Counted from the stretch's first letter, positions 46,186 to 54,936 are shown. The stretch is 64,000 bases of DNA from Flavobacterium jejuense (GCF_006491595.2 NZ_VEVQ02000016.1:1-64000); one strand, 5' to 3'. Translations and numbers: made by a program. The notes: generated by a model from the sequence alone, not told the origin.

Positions 46186-47436
46186 TTATATCCCGAAATC
46201 ACTTTTGATTTTGTCTACAAAGTCTAGTTTTTCCCATGTAAATAATTCAACAGTAACTGTTTTTTCATGTCCTCCAGGAGCAGAAAAAGTTTTTGTTACC
46301 GTTTCTGGTTTTCTACCCATGTGTCCGTATGCAGCAGTTTCACTATAGATTGGATTTCTTAATTTTAAACGTTGTTCTATAAAATAAGGACGCATATCAA
46401 AAATTTCAGCCACTTTTTTGGCAATTTCACCATCAGTTAATGATAATTTACTTGTTCCGTAGGTATTTACATATATGTTCGTTGGTTCAGCAACACCAAT
46501 AGCATAAGAAACTTGCACTAATATTTCTTCAGCAACACCAGCTGCAACTAAGTTTTTAGCAATATGTCTTGTAGCATAAGCAGCAGAACGGTCTACTTTA
46601 CTTGGATCTTTTCCAGAAAACGCACCACCACCGTGAGCACCTTTTCCTCCATAAGTATCTACAATAATTTTTCTACCAGTTAAGCCAGTATCTCCATGTG
46701 GTCCACCAATAACAAATTTTCCAGTTGGATTAATATGGTATTTAATTGCATCATTGAACAAATGTGCATACTGAGGATTTTTAGCAATAACTCTTGGAAT
46801 TAAAATTTCAATAATATCTTTTTTGATTTTTGCTAACATTTCTGGTTCATTGGCAAAATCATCATGTTGTGTGGAAACTACAATAGCGTCTATACGAACA
46901 GGTTTGTTGTCGTTGTTGTATTCTAATGTAACTTGCGACTTTGCATCAGGTCTTAAATAAGTAATGTCTTTGTTTTCTCTTCTTAAATCAGCTAAAACCT
47001 GAAGAATTTCATGTGATAATTTCAAAGCCAATGGCATGTATTCTTCTGTTTCATTTGTTGCATAACCAAACATCATTCCTTGGTCGCCAGCACCTTGTTC
47101 TTCTTTGGTAGCTCTATCAACACCTTGGTTAATATCAGCAGATTGCTCATGTATAGCAGATAGTACTCCACAAGAATCCGCTTCAAACATATATTCGCTT
47201 TTGGTGTACCCTATTTTACGGATTACTTCTCTTGCGATTTGTTGTACATCTAAGTAAGTGTTTGATTTTACTTCTCCTGCTAAAATTACTTGTCCTGTTG
47301 TTACAAGAGTTTCACAAGCTACTTTTGATTCTGGATCAAAGGCTAAAAAGTTATCAATTAATGCATCACTAATTTGGTCAGCTACTTTGTCTGGGTGTCC
47401 TTCACTCACAGATTCTGACGTAAATAAATAAGCCAT
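46186..47436 (-). CDS. metK: S-adenosylmethionine synthetase
   Basis: 416 residues. F-T-S-E-S-V-S-E-G-H-P-D-K-V-A-D-Q at the start (ATP-binding His), G-A-G-D-Q-G-M-M-F-G-Y-A, G-G-P-H-G-D-T-G-L-T-G-R-K and the GGGAFSGKDPSKVDRSAAY loop are all intact. Makes SAM from Met and ATP, so its product is the ligand of the riboswitch at 62.1 kb. Monocistronic. A weak -7-like CATTTTTG lies at 47479-47472 on the minus strand. Confidence 0.96.
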   Translation of the reverse strand: MAYLFTSESVSEGHPDKVADQISDALIDNFLAFDPESKVACETLVTTGQVILAGEVKSNTYLDVQQIAREVIRKIGYTKSEYMFEADSCGVLSAIHEQSADINQGVDRATKEEQGAGDQGMMFGYATNETEEYMPLALKLSHEILQVLADLRRENKDITYLRPDAKSQVTLEYNNDNKPVRIDAIVVSTQHDDFANEPEMLAKIKKDIIEILIPRVIAKNPQYAHLFNDAIKYHINPTGKFVIGGPHGDTGLTGRKIIVDTYGGKGAHGGGAFSGKDPSKVDRSAAYATRHIAKNLVAAGVAEEILVQVSYAIGVAEPTNIYVNTYGTSKLSLTDGEIAKKVAEIFDMRPYFIEQRLKLRNPIYSETAAYGHMGRKPETVTKTFSAPGGHEKTVTVELFTWEKLDFVDKIKSDFGI

Positions 47437-47821
47437 ATTCTTTTTTAAGTTTAAGCGAGGAGTTCGAATTGCAAAAATGGAAATGCTAAAGGAGTAGAAT
47501 GTACTGCTTTAGCATTTTTTTTATTTTAAATAGTAATGGAATATTAATTCTATATAAACTATTAAAAATAGAGGTTGCAATCAGTTCAAATTTTTCCTCT
47601 TGAATTATTCGACAAATTTATGAAATCAAATTGAATAAGAAAGGAAATCTTTTTTATTTTTAAACTAAATTAACACTTTTCTATAAACTGTTTACTGTTG
47701 ATTTGATGGTTTTTATTAAATCAACTACATGTTTATTTGGTTTAAAAAACTACATTTAGCGTTTAAAATAATAAAAAATAGAAAAAACAACTATTTAATT
47801 TTTTTATATAGAAAATTAATC
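47437..47821. other. Intergenic region between metK and the cysE leader
   Basis: About 385 AT-rich bases without a supportable ORF. It contains a plus-strand terminator-like hairpin at 47481-47522 and the promoter of the cysE leader at its right edge. Nothing else recognisable. Confidence 0.6.
47481..47522 (+). terminator. Terminator-like hairpin upstream of metK
   Basis: AAATGCTAAAG (47481-47491) pairs with CTTTAGCATTT (47507-47517), with an inner AGTA/TACT stem and a T8 run on the plus strand. No plus-strand gene precedes it, so it may end an antisense or small RNA, or act as an operator for metK. Confidence 0.6.
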
Positions 47822-47829
47822 TAATTTTG
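47810..47829 (+). promoter_or_regulatory. Promoter of the cysE leader with AGAA/TCT palindrome
   Basis: -7 box TAATTTTG at 47822-47829 with AGAAAATTAATCT immediately before it. The same arrangement precedes the metY leader and metH, suggesting a common regulator. Confidence 0.6.
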
Positions 47830-47857
47830 CTTTTCAAATAAATCAAGAAAAAAGAAA

Positions 47858-47932
47858 ATGAAATTAATGGTTTGCAATATATGTTGTATGATGTGGTATA
47901 ACCGCAGAGACACTGTATTGCTAAAAAAATAA
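47858..47932 (+). CDS. Cys/Met leader peptide of cysE-cysK (24 residues)
   Basis: The ORF begins MKLMVCNICCMMW and ends at TAA 47930-47932. Cys codons are 6, 9 and 10; Met codons 11 and 12; Trp 13. It starts about 28 bases after the -7 box and is followed by an intrinsic terminator at 47957. Bases 47904-47909 (codons 16-18) are complementary to the terminator's 5' arm 47960-47965, so pairing would prevent termination. The same peptide core recurs before metY, always with CC at codons 9-10. This is best explained as a ribosome-sensing attenuator rather than a functional protein. Confidence 0.8.
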   Translation: MKLMVCNICCMMWYNRRDTVLLKK

Positions 47933-47956
47933 TATTTTATATATAATAGCTACAAG

Positions 47957-47984
47957 AACCTCTGCCTATCGCAGAGGTTTTTTT
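47957..47984 (+). terminator. Attenuator terminator before cysE
   Basis: AACCTCTGC pairs perfectly with GCAGAGGTT around a five-base loop, followed by six T. It lies between the leader peptide and cysE and nothing else upstream needs terminating. Confidence 0.88.
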
Positions 47985-48024
47985 GTTTTTAACGAATAAT
48001 GGTAAAGAGATAATTTGTAAAATA

Positions 48025-48852
48025 ATGAATGATAATAATTCTATAAGTAAAATTATATTTCAAAAAAACAATTCCGAAAAATGTATTTCTATTGCAAAAA
48101 AGGAAATTGAAAATTGGATTGAAAATTTGTTTGAATGGCTGTTTTGTAATTTGGGATCTTGTGAAACAGTTGAGGGGTTTCAACAAAAAGAGATTTCTTT
48201 GAATCATAATTTGCAGCTTTTTTTGTCTCAAGTTGGTACTAATAATAAATCAGAAATTACGACTATTTTTTTTAAGGACTTAGTAGTTATTCATGAAGAT
48301 TTATTAGGCGATTTGCAAACCATACTTGAGTTTGATCCAGCCGCAAAGTCAAAGGATGAAGTACTGTTAGCTTATCCTGGTTTTTTTAGTATAGTAGTTT
48401 ATCGAATTGCAAATAATTTGTGGAATAAAAAGGTGTCCGTTTTGCCAAGAGTGCTTTCTGAATATGCACATGGAAAAACAGGAATTGATATACATCCTGG
48501 AGCAACTATTGGAAAACGTTTTTTTATTGACCATGGAACAGGAATTGTTATTGGAGAAACAGCAAATATTGGTAATGATGTTAAAATTTATCAAGGTGTT
48601 ACGCTTGGAGCATTAAGTGTTAGTAAAGATAAAGCAGAAGTAAAAAGGCATCCTACCATAGAAGATAATGTAATTATTTATGCTAATGCGACTATTCTTG
48701 GAGGGAAAACTGTTATTGGAAGAGGTTCCGTAATAGGTGGAAACGTTTGGATAACAGAATCAATTCTGTCACAAACATTGGTATATCATAAAAGTGAAAT
48801 CATAGTAAAAGCAAAAAATAAATTCTCAGAACCTATAAATTTTAGTATATAA
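48025..48852 (+). CDS. cysE: Serine O-acetyltransferase
   Basis: 275 residues from the ATG at 48025; the longer frame begins inside the terminator T run and is rejected. The C-terminal half is the left-handed beta-helix of hexapeptide repeats: I-D-I-H-P-G-A-T-I-G, F-I-D-H-G-T-G-I-V-I-G-E-T, K-I-Y-Q-G-V-T-L-G-A. The acceptor His/Asp pair is in D-H-G-T-G. It acetylates serine as the first step of cysteine synthesis. It is 17 bases before cysK and controlled by the upstream attenuator. Confidence 0.92.
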   Translation: MNDNNSISKIIFQKNNSEKCISIAKKEIENWIENLFEWLFCNLGSCETVEGFQQKEISLNHNLQLFLSQVGTNNKSEITTIFFKDLVVIHEDLLGDLQTILEFDPAAKSKDEVLLAYPGFFSIVVYRIANNLWNKKVSVLPRVLSEYAHGKTGIDIHPGATIGKRFFIDHGTGIVIGETANIGNDVKIYQGVTLGALSVSKDKAEVKRHPTIEDNVIIYANATILGGKTVIGRGSVIGGNVWITESILSQTLVYHKSEIIVKAKNKFSEPINFSI

Positions 48853-48869
48853 ATAAAAATAGAATTAGT

Positions 48870-49781
48870 ATGAAAGCAGAAAACATATTACAAACGATTG
48901 GGAAAACACCAGTAGTGAAAATTAACCGAATGTATGGTTCAAATAAAAATATTTGGATAAAATTAGAAAAAACAAATCCAGGAGGAAGTATAAAAGATCG
49001 AATTGCTCTTGGAATGATTGAAGATGCTGAAGCTAAAGGAATTTTGAATACAGATAGTGTTATTATTGAGCCAACATCTGGAAATACAGGAATAGGTCTT
49101 GCTTTGGTTGGTGCAGTGAAAGGCTATAGAGTCATTTTGGTAATGCCAGAATCAATGAGTGTAGAACGAAGAAAATTAATGGAAGTTTATGGTGCGCAAT
49201 TTGAATTAACAGCTCGTGAAAAAGGAATGAAAGGAGCTATAGAAAGAGCAGCAGAATTGGTAAAAGAAATTCCAAATGCTTGGTCTCCTTCACAATTTGA
49301 CAATCCAGCAAATGTGGAAGCGCACAAAAAGACAACAGCACTTGAAATTTTGGAAGACTTTCCTGATGGTTTAGATTATATTATTACAGGTGTTGGAACT
49401 GGAGGGCATATTACAGGTGTTGCTGAAGTTTTAAAGGAAAAATATCCAAATTTGAAAGTGATAGCAGTCGAACCAGAGTTGTCTCCAGTACTTGGTGGTG
49501 GTGCTCCTGGGCCACATCCTTTACAAGGAATAGGAGCTGGTTTTGTTCCGAGTAACTACCATGCAAATGCTATTGATGAAGTAATAGCGGTTTCAAATGA
49601 AGAAGCATTTGAATATGCAGGAAAGGTTGCTTTAGAAGAGGGTATTTTTGTAGGTATTTCTACAGGAGCTTCTTTAGCAGCAGTTGCAAAAAAAGTTGAA
49701 ACCTTACCTGATACAGCTGTTGTGTTAACATTTAACTATGACACAGGTGAACGTTATCTTTCTGTGGAAGGGTTGTTCTAA
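48870..49781 (+). CDS. cysK: Cysteine synthase (O-acetylserine sulfhydrylase)
   Basis: 303 residues, fold-II PLP enzyme. Lys42 in PGGSIKDR binds PLP; T-S-G-N-T-G-I-G-L-A holds the substrate loop; G-V-G-T-G-G-H-I-T-G is the phosphate-binding loop. The shorter C-terminus and N-terminal sequence fit CysK/CysM-type enzymes. It uses sulfide from the sulfite-reductase genes downstream. Co-transcribed with cysE. Confidence 0.93.
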   Translation: MKAENILQTIGKTPVVKINRMYGSNKNIWIKLEKTNPGGSIKDRIALGMIEDAEAKGILNTDSVIIEPTSGNTGIGLALVGAVKGYRVILVMPESMSVERRKLMEVYGAQFELTAREKGMKGAIERAAELVKEIPNAWSPSQFDNPANVEAHKKTTALEILEDFPDGLDYIITGVGTGGHITGVAEVLKEKYPNLKVIAVEPELSPVLGGGAPGPHPLQGIGAGFVPSNYHANAIDEVIAVSNEEAFEYAGKVALEEGIFVGISTGASLAAVAKKVETLPDTAVVLTFNYDTGERYLSVEGLF

Positions 49782-49790
49782 TTGATAAAA

Positions 49791-49821
49791 AGTTTGTTGT
49801 AAGCTTGTTTTACATCAAACT
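49791..49821 (+). terminator. Hairpin after cysK
   Basis: AGTTTGTTGTAA pairs with TTACATCAAACT with one mismatch. There is no T run, so termination would be weak; read-through to cobA is possible. Confidence 0.4.
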
Positions 49822-49893
49822 CAAATTTAAAAATACTTTAATATTACGTGTTTATTTACTCTATAAAATCTATAGAGATACTATTTAAAAAAT

Positions 49894-50712
49894 ATGATAC
49901 AAATTTCAAACAAAGGAAAGGTTATTCTGGCAGGTGCTGGTCCAGGTGATCCCGATTTAATTAGTTTAAAAGCACTAAAATATCTTAAAATAGCCGATGT
50001 AGTGTTAACGGATCGATTGGTTTCTCCTGTTCTAATTGAAGAATATGCAAGAAAAGACGCAGAAGTTATTTATGTAGGGAAACAATGTTCAAAAGGAATT
50101 CATACCCCTCAAAAAGATATTAATGAATTAATTCTTGAATTTGCTTTACTAGGAAAATTAGTATTGCGTTTAAAAGGAGGTGATGTTTCTTTGTTCTCTA
50201 ATGTTTTAGACGAACTAAACATCTTAATTGAACATAATATTTCATACGAAATTGTGCCTGGTATTTCAGCTGCATTTGGCGCTGCTGCTTATACTGGGAT
50301 ACCTTTAACTGCGAGAGAATATTCTAGAGGAGTGCGTTTTTTGACATTATATGATTTAAAAAATGTAGCAGAAATGCAATGGAAAGATTGGGCAACTACA
50401 GAAGATACTTTGGTTTTTTATATGAGTGGTCAAAGGTTAAATGTATTGTCTAATCAATTACTGCAAAAAGGTATTGATAAAAATAAGGGAATTGCCATTG
50501 TTCAACAAGCCACAACTCCTGATCAGAAAACAGTTGTGTTTAAATTCGGAGAGCTAGAAATGCAACAATTACCTGAATTTGAATTTGTGCCAACTTTATT
50601 AATCATTGGTAACGTAGTTAATCTGCACCAACAATTTGCTTGGTTCAAAGAAAATAATAGAACGGAATCTTATTTCGATAATCATAAAACACTTTTACAA
50701 AATGCTATCTGA
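49894..50712 (+). CDS. cobA: Uroporphyrinogen-III C-methyltransferase
   Basis: 272 residues, SUMT family: V-I-L-A-G-A-G-P-G-D-P-D-L-I-S, V-L-T-D-R-L-V, Y-V-G-K-Q, R-L-K-G-G-D-V-S-L-F and V-P-G-I-S-A-A-F-G-A-A-A-Y-T-G-I-P. It makes precorrin-2 for siroheme, the cofactor of the sulfite reductase encoded next. Its last 11 bases overlap cysJ. The C-terminal ~30 residues (ENNRTESYFDN) extend beyond the usual core. Confidence 0.9.
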   Translation: MIQISNKGKVILAGAGPGDPDLISLKALKYLKIADVVLTDRLVSPVLIEEYARKDAEVIYVGKQCSKGIHTPQKDINELILEFALLGKLVLRLKGGDVSLFSNVLDELNILIEHNISYEIVPGISAAFGAAAYTGIPLTAREYSRGVRFLTLYDLKNVAEMQWKDWATTEDTLVFYMSGQRLNVLSNQLLQKGIDKNKGIAIVQQATTPDQKTVVFKFGELEMQQLPEFEFVPTLLIIGNVVNLHQQFAWFKENNRTESYFDNHKTLLQNAI

Positions 50713-52399
50713 TATTAAATTAAATTTATTGCAACAATTAGTGCAAAATGCTTCTAATGAGGAAATCATTTGGACAAAAGGCTATTTGGCAGGCTATTTG
50801 GATGCAAATAGAATTGGGACTCAACTTCCTCAAATTACAGTTTCTGAAAATGTTGCCGTTAAACCCTTAATTATTTATGGTACTGAAACGGGTAATTCTA
50901 AAAAAATTGCTTCTCAATTACTAGCTTCCTTTAAGAAGAATAAAATTCAGGCAAAAGCTGTAGACGTGTTCCAGTATGACAATGCTAAATTAGAAAAAGA
51001 AACTTTGCTATTATTCATAATGAGTACACAAGGCGAAGGAGAATTTCCTCAAAATGCAGTTGCTTTTTATGAGTACTTAAAGAAAACAGATGTGAATTTA
51101 AAGAACGCCTCTTATGCTGTTTTTGGTTTAGGGGATTCTTCTTATCCTCTTTTCTGTCATGCAAGCGTTTTATTAGATGAAGTTTTAGCGGAAAAAGGAG
51201 CTAAAAGATTATTGCCTCTAGTAAAAGCAGATGTCGATTTTGCTTCAGAAGTGCTTAAATGGGAAGAAGCATTACAAAATGTATTTAAAAATCAAGCTAA
51301 TCCAAATACTGTTTCAATAGTAAAACCAATTTCAGTTGATCATAAAAAAAAATATTCAGGAATAATTAGCAATAAAATTATTCTAAATGACACGGGGTCC
51401 AATAAAGAAACTTATCATATAGAAATCTCTTCAGAGGATAAAATAAACTATGAACCAGGTGATGCTTTAGGTATTGTGCCGAAGAATAAAGTTGATGATG
51501 TTCAATTCATTATTGACTATTTTAAAGTCGATTCTAAACAAGAAATTGTGATAAAAGATCAAAAAAACACTATTAAAAATTGGTTGTTAGAACGAAATAT
51601 TAAAGGATTGAGCAAACGTTCATTGGAACAATTAGAAAAATTGCTAAACACAGAAATTGCTTTTGAAAAAGCCGATTTGATTGATGTGTTCCAATTATAC
51701 TCAAAACCTGAAACATTCCAAATTGAATCGCTATTTGAGATTTTGTTACCAATTGCTCCAAGATTGTATTCAATCGCTTCTTCAACGGAAGCTCACGATG
51801 GTGAAGTACATTTAACAGTAAACTTAAATAAGTTTAAATTTAATGATATAGTAAAAACAGGTTTGGCTTCAAAATTTTTAGCTGATTTTGAATTAAATGA
51901 ATCTATTGAATTTTATATTCACAAAAACCAAAATTTCAGATTACCAAGTGATGAAACTGACGTAATCATGATAGGTCCAGGAACAGGAATTGCTCCGTTT
52001 AGAAGTTTTATTGCACATAGAGATGCAACAGGATCGGAAGGGAAAAATTGGTTATTTTTTGGGGAACAACATTTCGTGTTAGATTTTTATTACCAAACCG
52101 AAATTCAAGAATGGATTGCAACTGGTGTTTTAACCAAATTAGATACCGCTTTTTCTCGTGACCAAGAAAAGAAAATTTATGTGCAAGATCGCATTCGCGA
52201 AAAAGCAAAAGAATTCAATAAATGGTTAGAAAACGGAGCTAGTTTATATATCTGCGGGCAAAAATTTCCAATGAGCAATGATGTAGAAGATGCTATTATT
52301 GAAGTCATATCTCAAGAAAGAAACATTTCTACAACAGATGCAAAACAAATACTAGAAGATTTAGAAACAACAGGAAAATATCAAAAAGACGTGTATTAA
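50702..52399 (+). CDS. cysJ: Sulfite reductase flavoprotein alpha subunit
   Basis: 565 residues from the ATG at 50702 (the longer frame runs inside cobA). Flavodoxin domain (IYGTETGNSKKIA; STQGEGEFPQNA; GLGDSSYPLFC), FAD domain (R-L-Y-S-I-A-S-S-T), and NADPH domain (G-P-G-T-G-I-A-P-F-R-S-F; Y-I-C-G-Q). It carries electrons from NADPH to the CysI hemoprotein. No separate SiR-FP N-terminal octamerisation signal is evident. Overlaps cobA, consistent with one operon. Confidence 0.92.
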   Translation: MLSDIKLNLLQQLVQNASNEEIIWTKGYLAGYLDANRIGTQLPQITVSENVAVKPLIIYGTETGNSKKIASQLLASFKKNKIQAKAVDVFQYDNAKLEKETLLLFIMSTQGEGEFPQNAVAFYEYLKKTDVNLKNASYAVFGLGDSSYPLFCHASVLLDEVLAEKGAKRLLPLVKADVDFASEVLKWEEALQNVFKNQANPNTVSIVKPISVDHKKKYSGIISNKIILNDTGSNKETYHIEISSEDKINYEPGDALGIVPKNKVDDVQFIIDYFKVDSKQEIVIKDQKNTIKNWLLERNIKGLSKRSLEQLEKLLNTEIAFEKADLIDVFQLYSKPETFQIESLFEILLPIAPRLYSIASSTEAHDGEVHLTVNLNKFKFNDIVKTGLASKFLADFELNESIEFYIHKNQNFRLPSDETDVIMIGPGTGIAPFRSFIAHRDATGSEGKNWLFFGEQHFVLDFYYQTEIQEWIATGVLTKLDTAFSRDQEKKIYVQDRIREKAKEFNKWLENGASLYICGQKFPMSNDVEDAIIEVISQERNISTTDAKQILEDLETTGKYQKDVY

Positions 52400-52401
52400 A
52401 T

Positions 52402-52494
52402 AAAGTGAAGAGTGACAAGTGAATGGTAATTAGCTTTTGAATAGGTAATTTACTAGACGCTAATCACTAAGGACTAATCACTAATTACTAAAAT
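52402..52494. repeat. TAATCACTAA-type intergenic repeat
   Basis: The cysJ-cysI gap holds repeats of ACTAATCACTAA and GGTAATTAG/CTAATTAC arms that can fold back. Similar TTAGTGATTAGT low-complexity elements occur between flavobacterial genes; here it separates two genes of one pathway. Confidence 0.4.
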
Positions 52495-52500
52495 AAAAAA

Positions 52501-54144
52501 ATGAGCGATAAATTATCACCAATAGAATATATAAAAACTAAAAGTGACGGACTTCGAGGTACGTTGAAAGAAAGTATAGAATTAGACAATCACACAGGAA
52601 ATGTAAGGCCAGATGATGAGACTTTAGTAAAGTTTCACGGAATGTACGTGCAAGATGATAGAGATAAAAGAGCCGAAAGAGCCTTAAAAAAATTAGACAA
52701 ATTATATTCGTTTATGATTCGTTTGCGTATTCCTGGAGGTCAAATTTCTGCTGAACAATGGTTGGCAACACATGATATTTCCGAACAATATGGAACAGGA
52801 ACTTTGAAGATAACAACGCGTCAAACCTTGCAATTACATGGCTTATTAAAACATCAATTGCGACCAACCATTCAATCTTTCAATGTTGCAAAGCTGGATT
52901 CCATTGCTGCTTGTGGAGATGTAAATCGAAATGTAATTGTATCAGCGCATCCACAATTATCTCCGTTACACAAGAGAATTCATGATTATGCGGATAAGAT
53001 TTCGAAATTATTATTGCCTAAAACACAATCGTATTACGAAGTTTTTATTGATGGTGAAAAAATATACGAGCGTTCCGCAGAAGCAGATCCATTGTATGAA
53101 GATCGTTATTTGCCAAGAAAATTCAAAATTGCCATTGCCATTCCTCCAAGTAACGATGTAGATTTATTTACTAATGACTTAGGCTTAATTGCTATTGTTG
53201 AAAATAATCAATTAAAAGGATTTAATCTTGTAATTGGTGGTGGTTTAGGAACAACTCATGGAAACGTGAACACTTTTCCAAGACTAGGAAATGTAATTGG
53301 TTTTGTTGATACAGAAGAAAAAACGTTAAAAGCTATCTACGAAACCTTAACTATTCAAAGAGATTTTGGTAATCGTTCCGATAGAAAATTATCAAGGTTA
53401 AAATATACGGTAGAACGACTAACAGTAGAAGGTTTTAAATCGGAATTGGAAAAGCGAATTGGCTTTACATTGGAACCAGAAAAACCGTATGAATTTACAG
53501 AAAGAAATGATCGCTATGGTTGGGAAAAAAATCAAGAAGGAAAATGGTTTTACACGCTTTTTGTGGAACACGGTGTTATAAAATCGAATCAAAAAGCGTT
53601 TTTATATGAAGTAGCCAAATTAAAGGCTTCTAACTTTATTTTTTCGGGGAACCAAAACCTTATTCTTGGAGAAATTAGCGATTTAGATAAAACTAAAATA
53701 GAAACGCTTCAAAAACAATTTGAAATTGATGTTGCAGTAAGTGCGTTACGTAAAAGTTCTATGGCCTGTGTGGCTCTACCTACATGTCCTCTAGCTTTGG
53801 CAGAAGCTCAACGTTATTTGCCTGTTTTGGTTACTAAAATCGAACCACTTTTAGAAAAATACAATTTAAATAACGAAGAAATCTCAATTAGAATGACAGG
53901 TTGTCCAAATGGATGTGGTCGTCCTTATGTAGCAGAGCTAGGTTTTGTAGGAACAGGACCCGAACAATATAATTTCATGTTAGGCGGTGATCGTTTTGGA
54001 GAAAGATTAAATAAGTTATACAAAGAAAAACAATCGGAAAGTCAAATTTTGGAAGAACTGGATGTGTTGTTAGGTAAATATGTGAAAGAAAAACTAGAAA
54101 ATGAAACTTTTGGAGATTATACTTTTCGAACCATTTTAAATTAA
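52501..54144 (+). CDS. cysI: Sulfite reductase hemoprotein beta subunit
   Basis: 547 residues. Two ferredoxin-like and two siroheme half-domains: T-T-R-Q-T-L-Q-L-H-G, then the [4Fe-4S]/siroheme cysteines in C-V-A-L-P-T-C-P-L-A and T-G-C-P-N-G-C-G-R-P-Y. All four cysteines are present. It reduces sulfite to sulfide. Follows cysJ after about 100 bases with repeats and precedes the siroheme synthase gene. Confidence 0.93.
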   Translation: MSDKLSPIEYIKTKSDGLRGTLKESIELDNHTGNVRPDDETLVKFHGMYVQDDRDKRAERALKKLDKLYSFMIRLRIPGGQISAEQWLATHDISEQYGTGTLKITTRQTLQLHGLLKHQLRPTIQSFNVAKLDSIAACGDVNRNVIVSAHPQLSPLHKRIHDYADKISKLLLPKTQSYYEVFIDGEKIYERSAEADPLYEDRYLPRKFKIAIAIPPSNDVDLFTNDLGLIAIVENNQLKGFNLVIGGGLGTTHGNVNTFPRLGNVIGFVDTEEKTLKAIYETLTIQRDFGNRSDRKLSRLKYTVERLTVEGFKSELEKRIGFTLEPEKPYEFTERNDRYGWEKNQEGKWFYTLFVEHGVIKSNQKAFLYEVAKLKASNFIFSGNQNLILGEISDLDKTKIETLQKQFEIDVAVSALRKSSMACVALPTCPLALAEAQRYLPVLVTKIEPLLEKYNLNNEEISIRMTGCPNGCGRPYVAELGFVGTGPEQYNFMLGGDRFGERLNKLYKEKQSESQILEELDVLLGKYVKEKLENETFGDYTFRTILN

Positions 54145-54152
54145 TAGTGAGT

Positions 54153-54770
54153 ATGAGTAACACATTATTTCCAGTATTTCTTAAAACAGAAACCGCTCAT
54201 TTTTTAATTGTTGGTGCTGGGAATGTTGGTTTGGAAAAAACGGAAACCTTATTAAGGCAAAACCCAGCAATTCGAATTACAATTGTAGGAACGATTATTA
54301 TTCCAAAATTAAAAGAAATTATAGTGTCTTATTCTAATATTGATGCGTTTGAAAGGCCTTTTCAAGAATCTGATTTAGAACATAAAGATTTTGTAATTAT
54401 CGGAACAGATAGTTCAGAAGTGAATTTGGAAGTAAGGAATTTAGCAAAAGCAAAAGGAATCAAAGTCAATGCAGCAGACCAACCTGATTTATGTGATTTT
54501 TATTTGGGATCGATTGTAAATAAAGGAAGTTTGAAAATTGCTATTTCTACAAATGGGAAATCTCCAGTTTTAGCAAAGCGAATGCGGGAATATTTTACGG
54601 CAGTAATTCCTGATGACGTTGATGAAAGTTTAGATCAATTGAATCAATTTAGAGCCAATCATAAAGGTGATTTTAAACAAAAGTTAAATGATTTAAATAG
54701 AATTACAGCTGGTTTTACTACTAAAAAAAAGTTAGGATATTGGAATAAAATAAAATCTTATTTTGAATAA
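54153..54770 (+). CDS. Siroheme synthase N-terminal (precorrin-2 dehydrogenase/ferrochelatase)
   Basis: 205 residues from ATG 54153 (a GTG two codons earlier is possible). NAD-binding loop V-G-A-G-N-V-G-L-E-K, then D-Q-P-D-L-C-D-F and the dimerisation segment ISTNGKSPVLAKRMREYF. This is the Met8p/CysG-N module that oxidises precorrin-2 and inserts iron. Together with cobA it replaces the fused CysG of enterobacteria. Ends the sulfite block. Confidence 0.9.
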   Translation: MSNTLFPVFLKTETAHFLIVGAGNVGLEKTETLLRQNPAIRITIVGTIIIPKLKEIIVSYSNIDAFERPFQESDLEHKDFVIIGTDSSEVNLEVRNLAKAKGIKVNAADQPDLCDFYLGSIVNKGSLKIAISTNGKSPVLAKRMREYFTAVIPDDVDESLDQLNQFRANHKGDFKQKLNDLNRITAGFTTKKKLGYWNKIKSYFE

Positions 54771-54893
54771 AACTAGAATTGATTCAGAGTATAAATTATT
54801 TAACCGTTAAATCAATCTACTTTAGAATTAAAATCTATTTTAAAGTTTTTAAATAACAAAATTTAGAAAATAATACTAATTTATTTTTATATA

Positions 54894-54914
54894 TAGAATT
54901 TTATTCTAAATTTG
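54894..54914 (+). promoter_or_regulatory. Promoter of the metY leaders with perfect AGAAT palindrome
   Basis: TAGAAT-TTT-ATTCTA (54894-54908) is a perfect palindrome that overlaps the -7 box TAAATTTG (54907-54914), so a bound protein would block or alter polymerase binding. The element matches those before the cysE leader and metH. Confidence 0.65.
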
Positions 54915-54936
54915 TCCTGTTAGAAAAAATAAAATT

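Noticed and set aside
47437..47530. Riboswitch for metK
   Set aside because: No SAM-I, SAM-II or similar core found; only a promoter-like box and the hairpin.
47983..48024. Extension of cysE to a TTG inside the terminator T run
   Set aside because: Would place the start in the attenuator; the ATG at 48025 is more credible.
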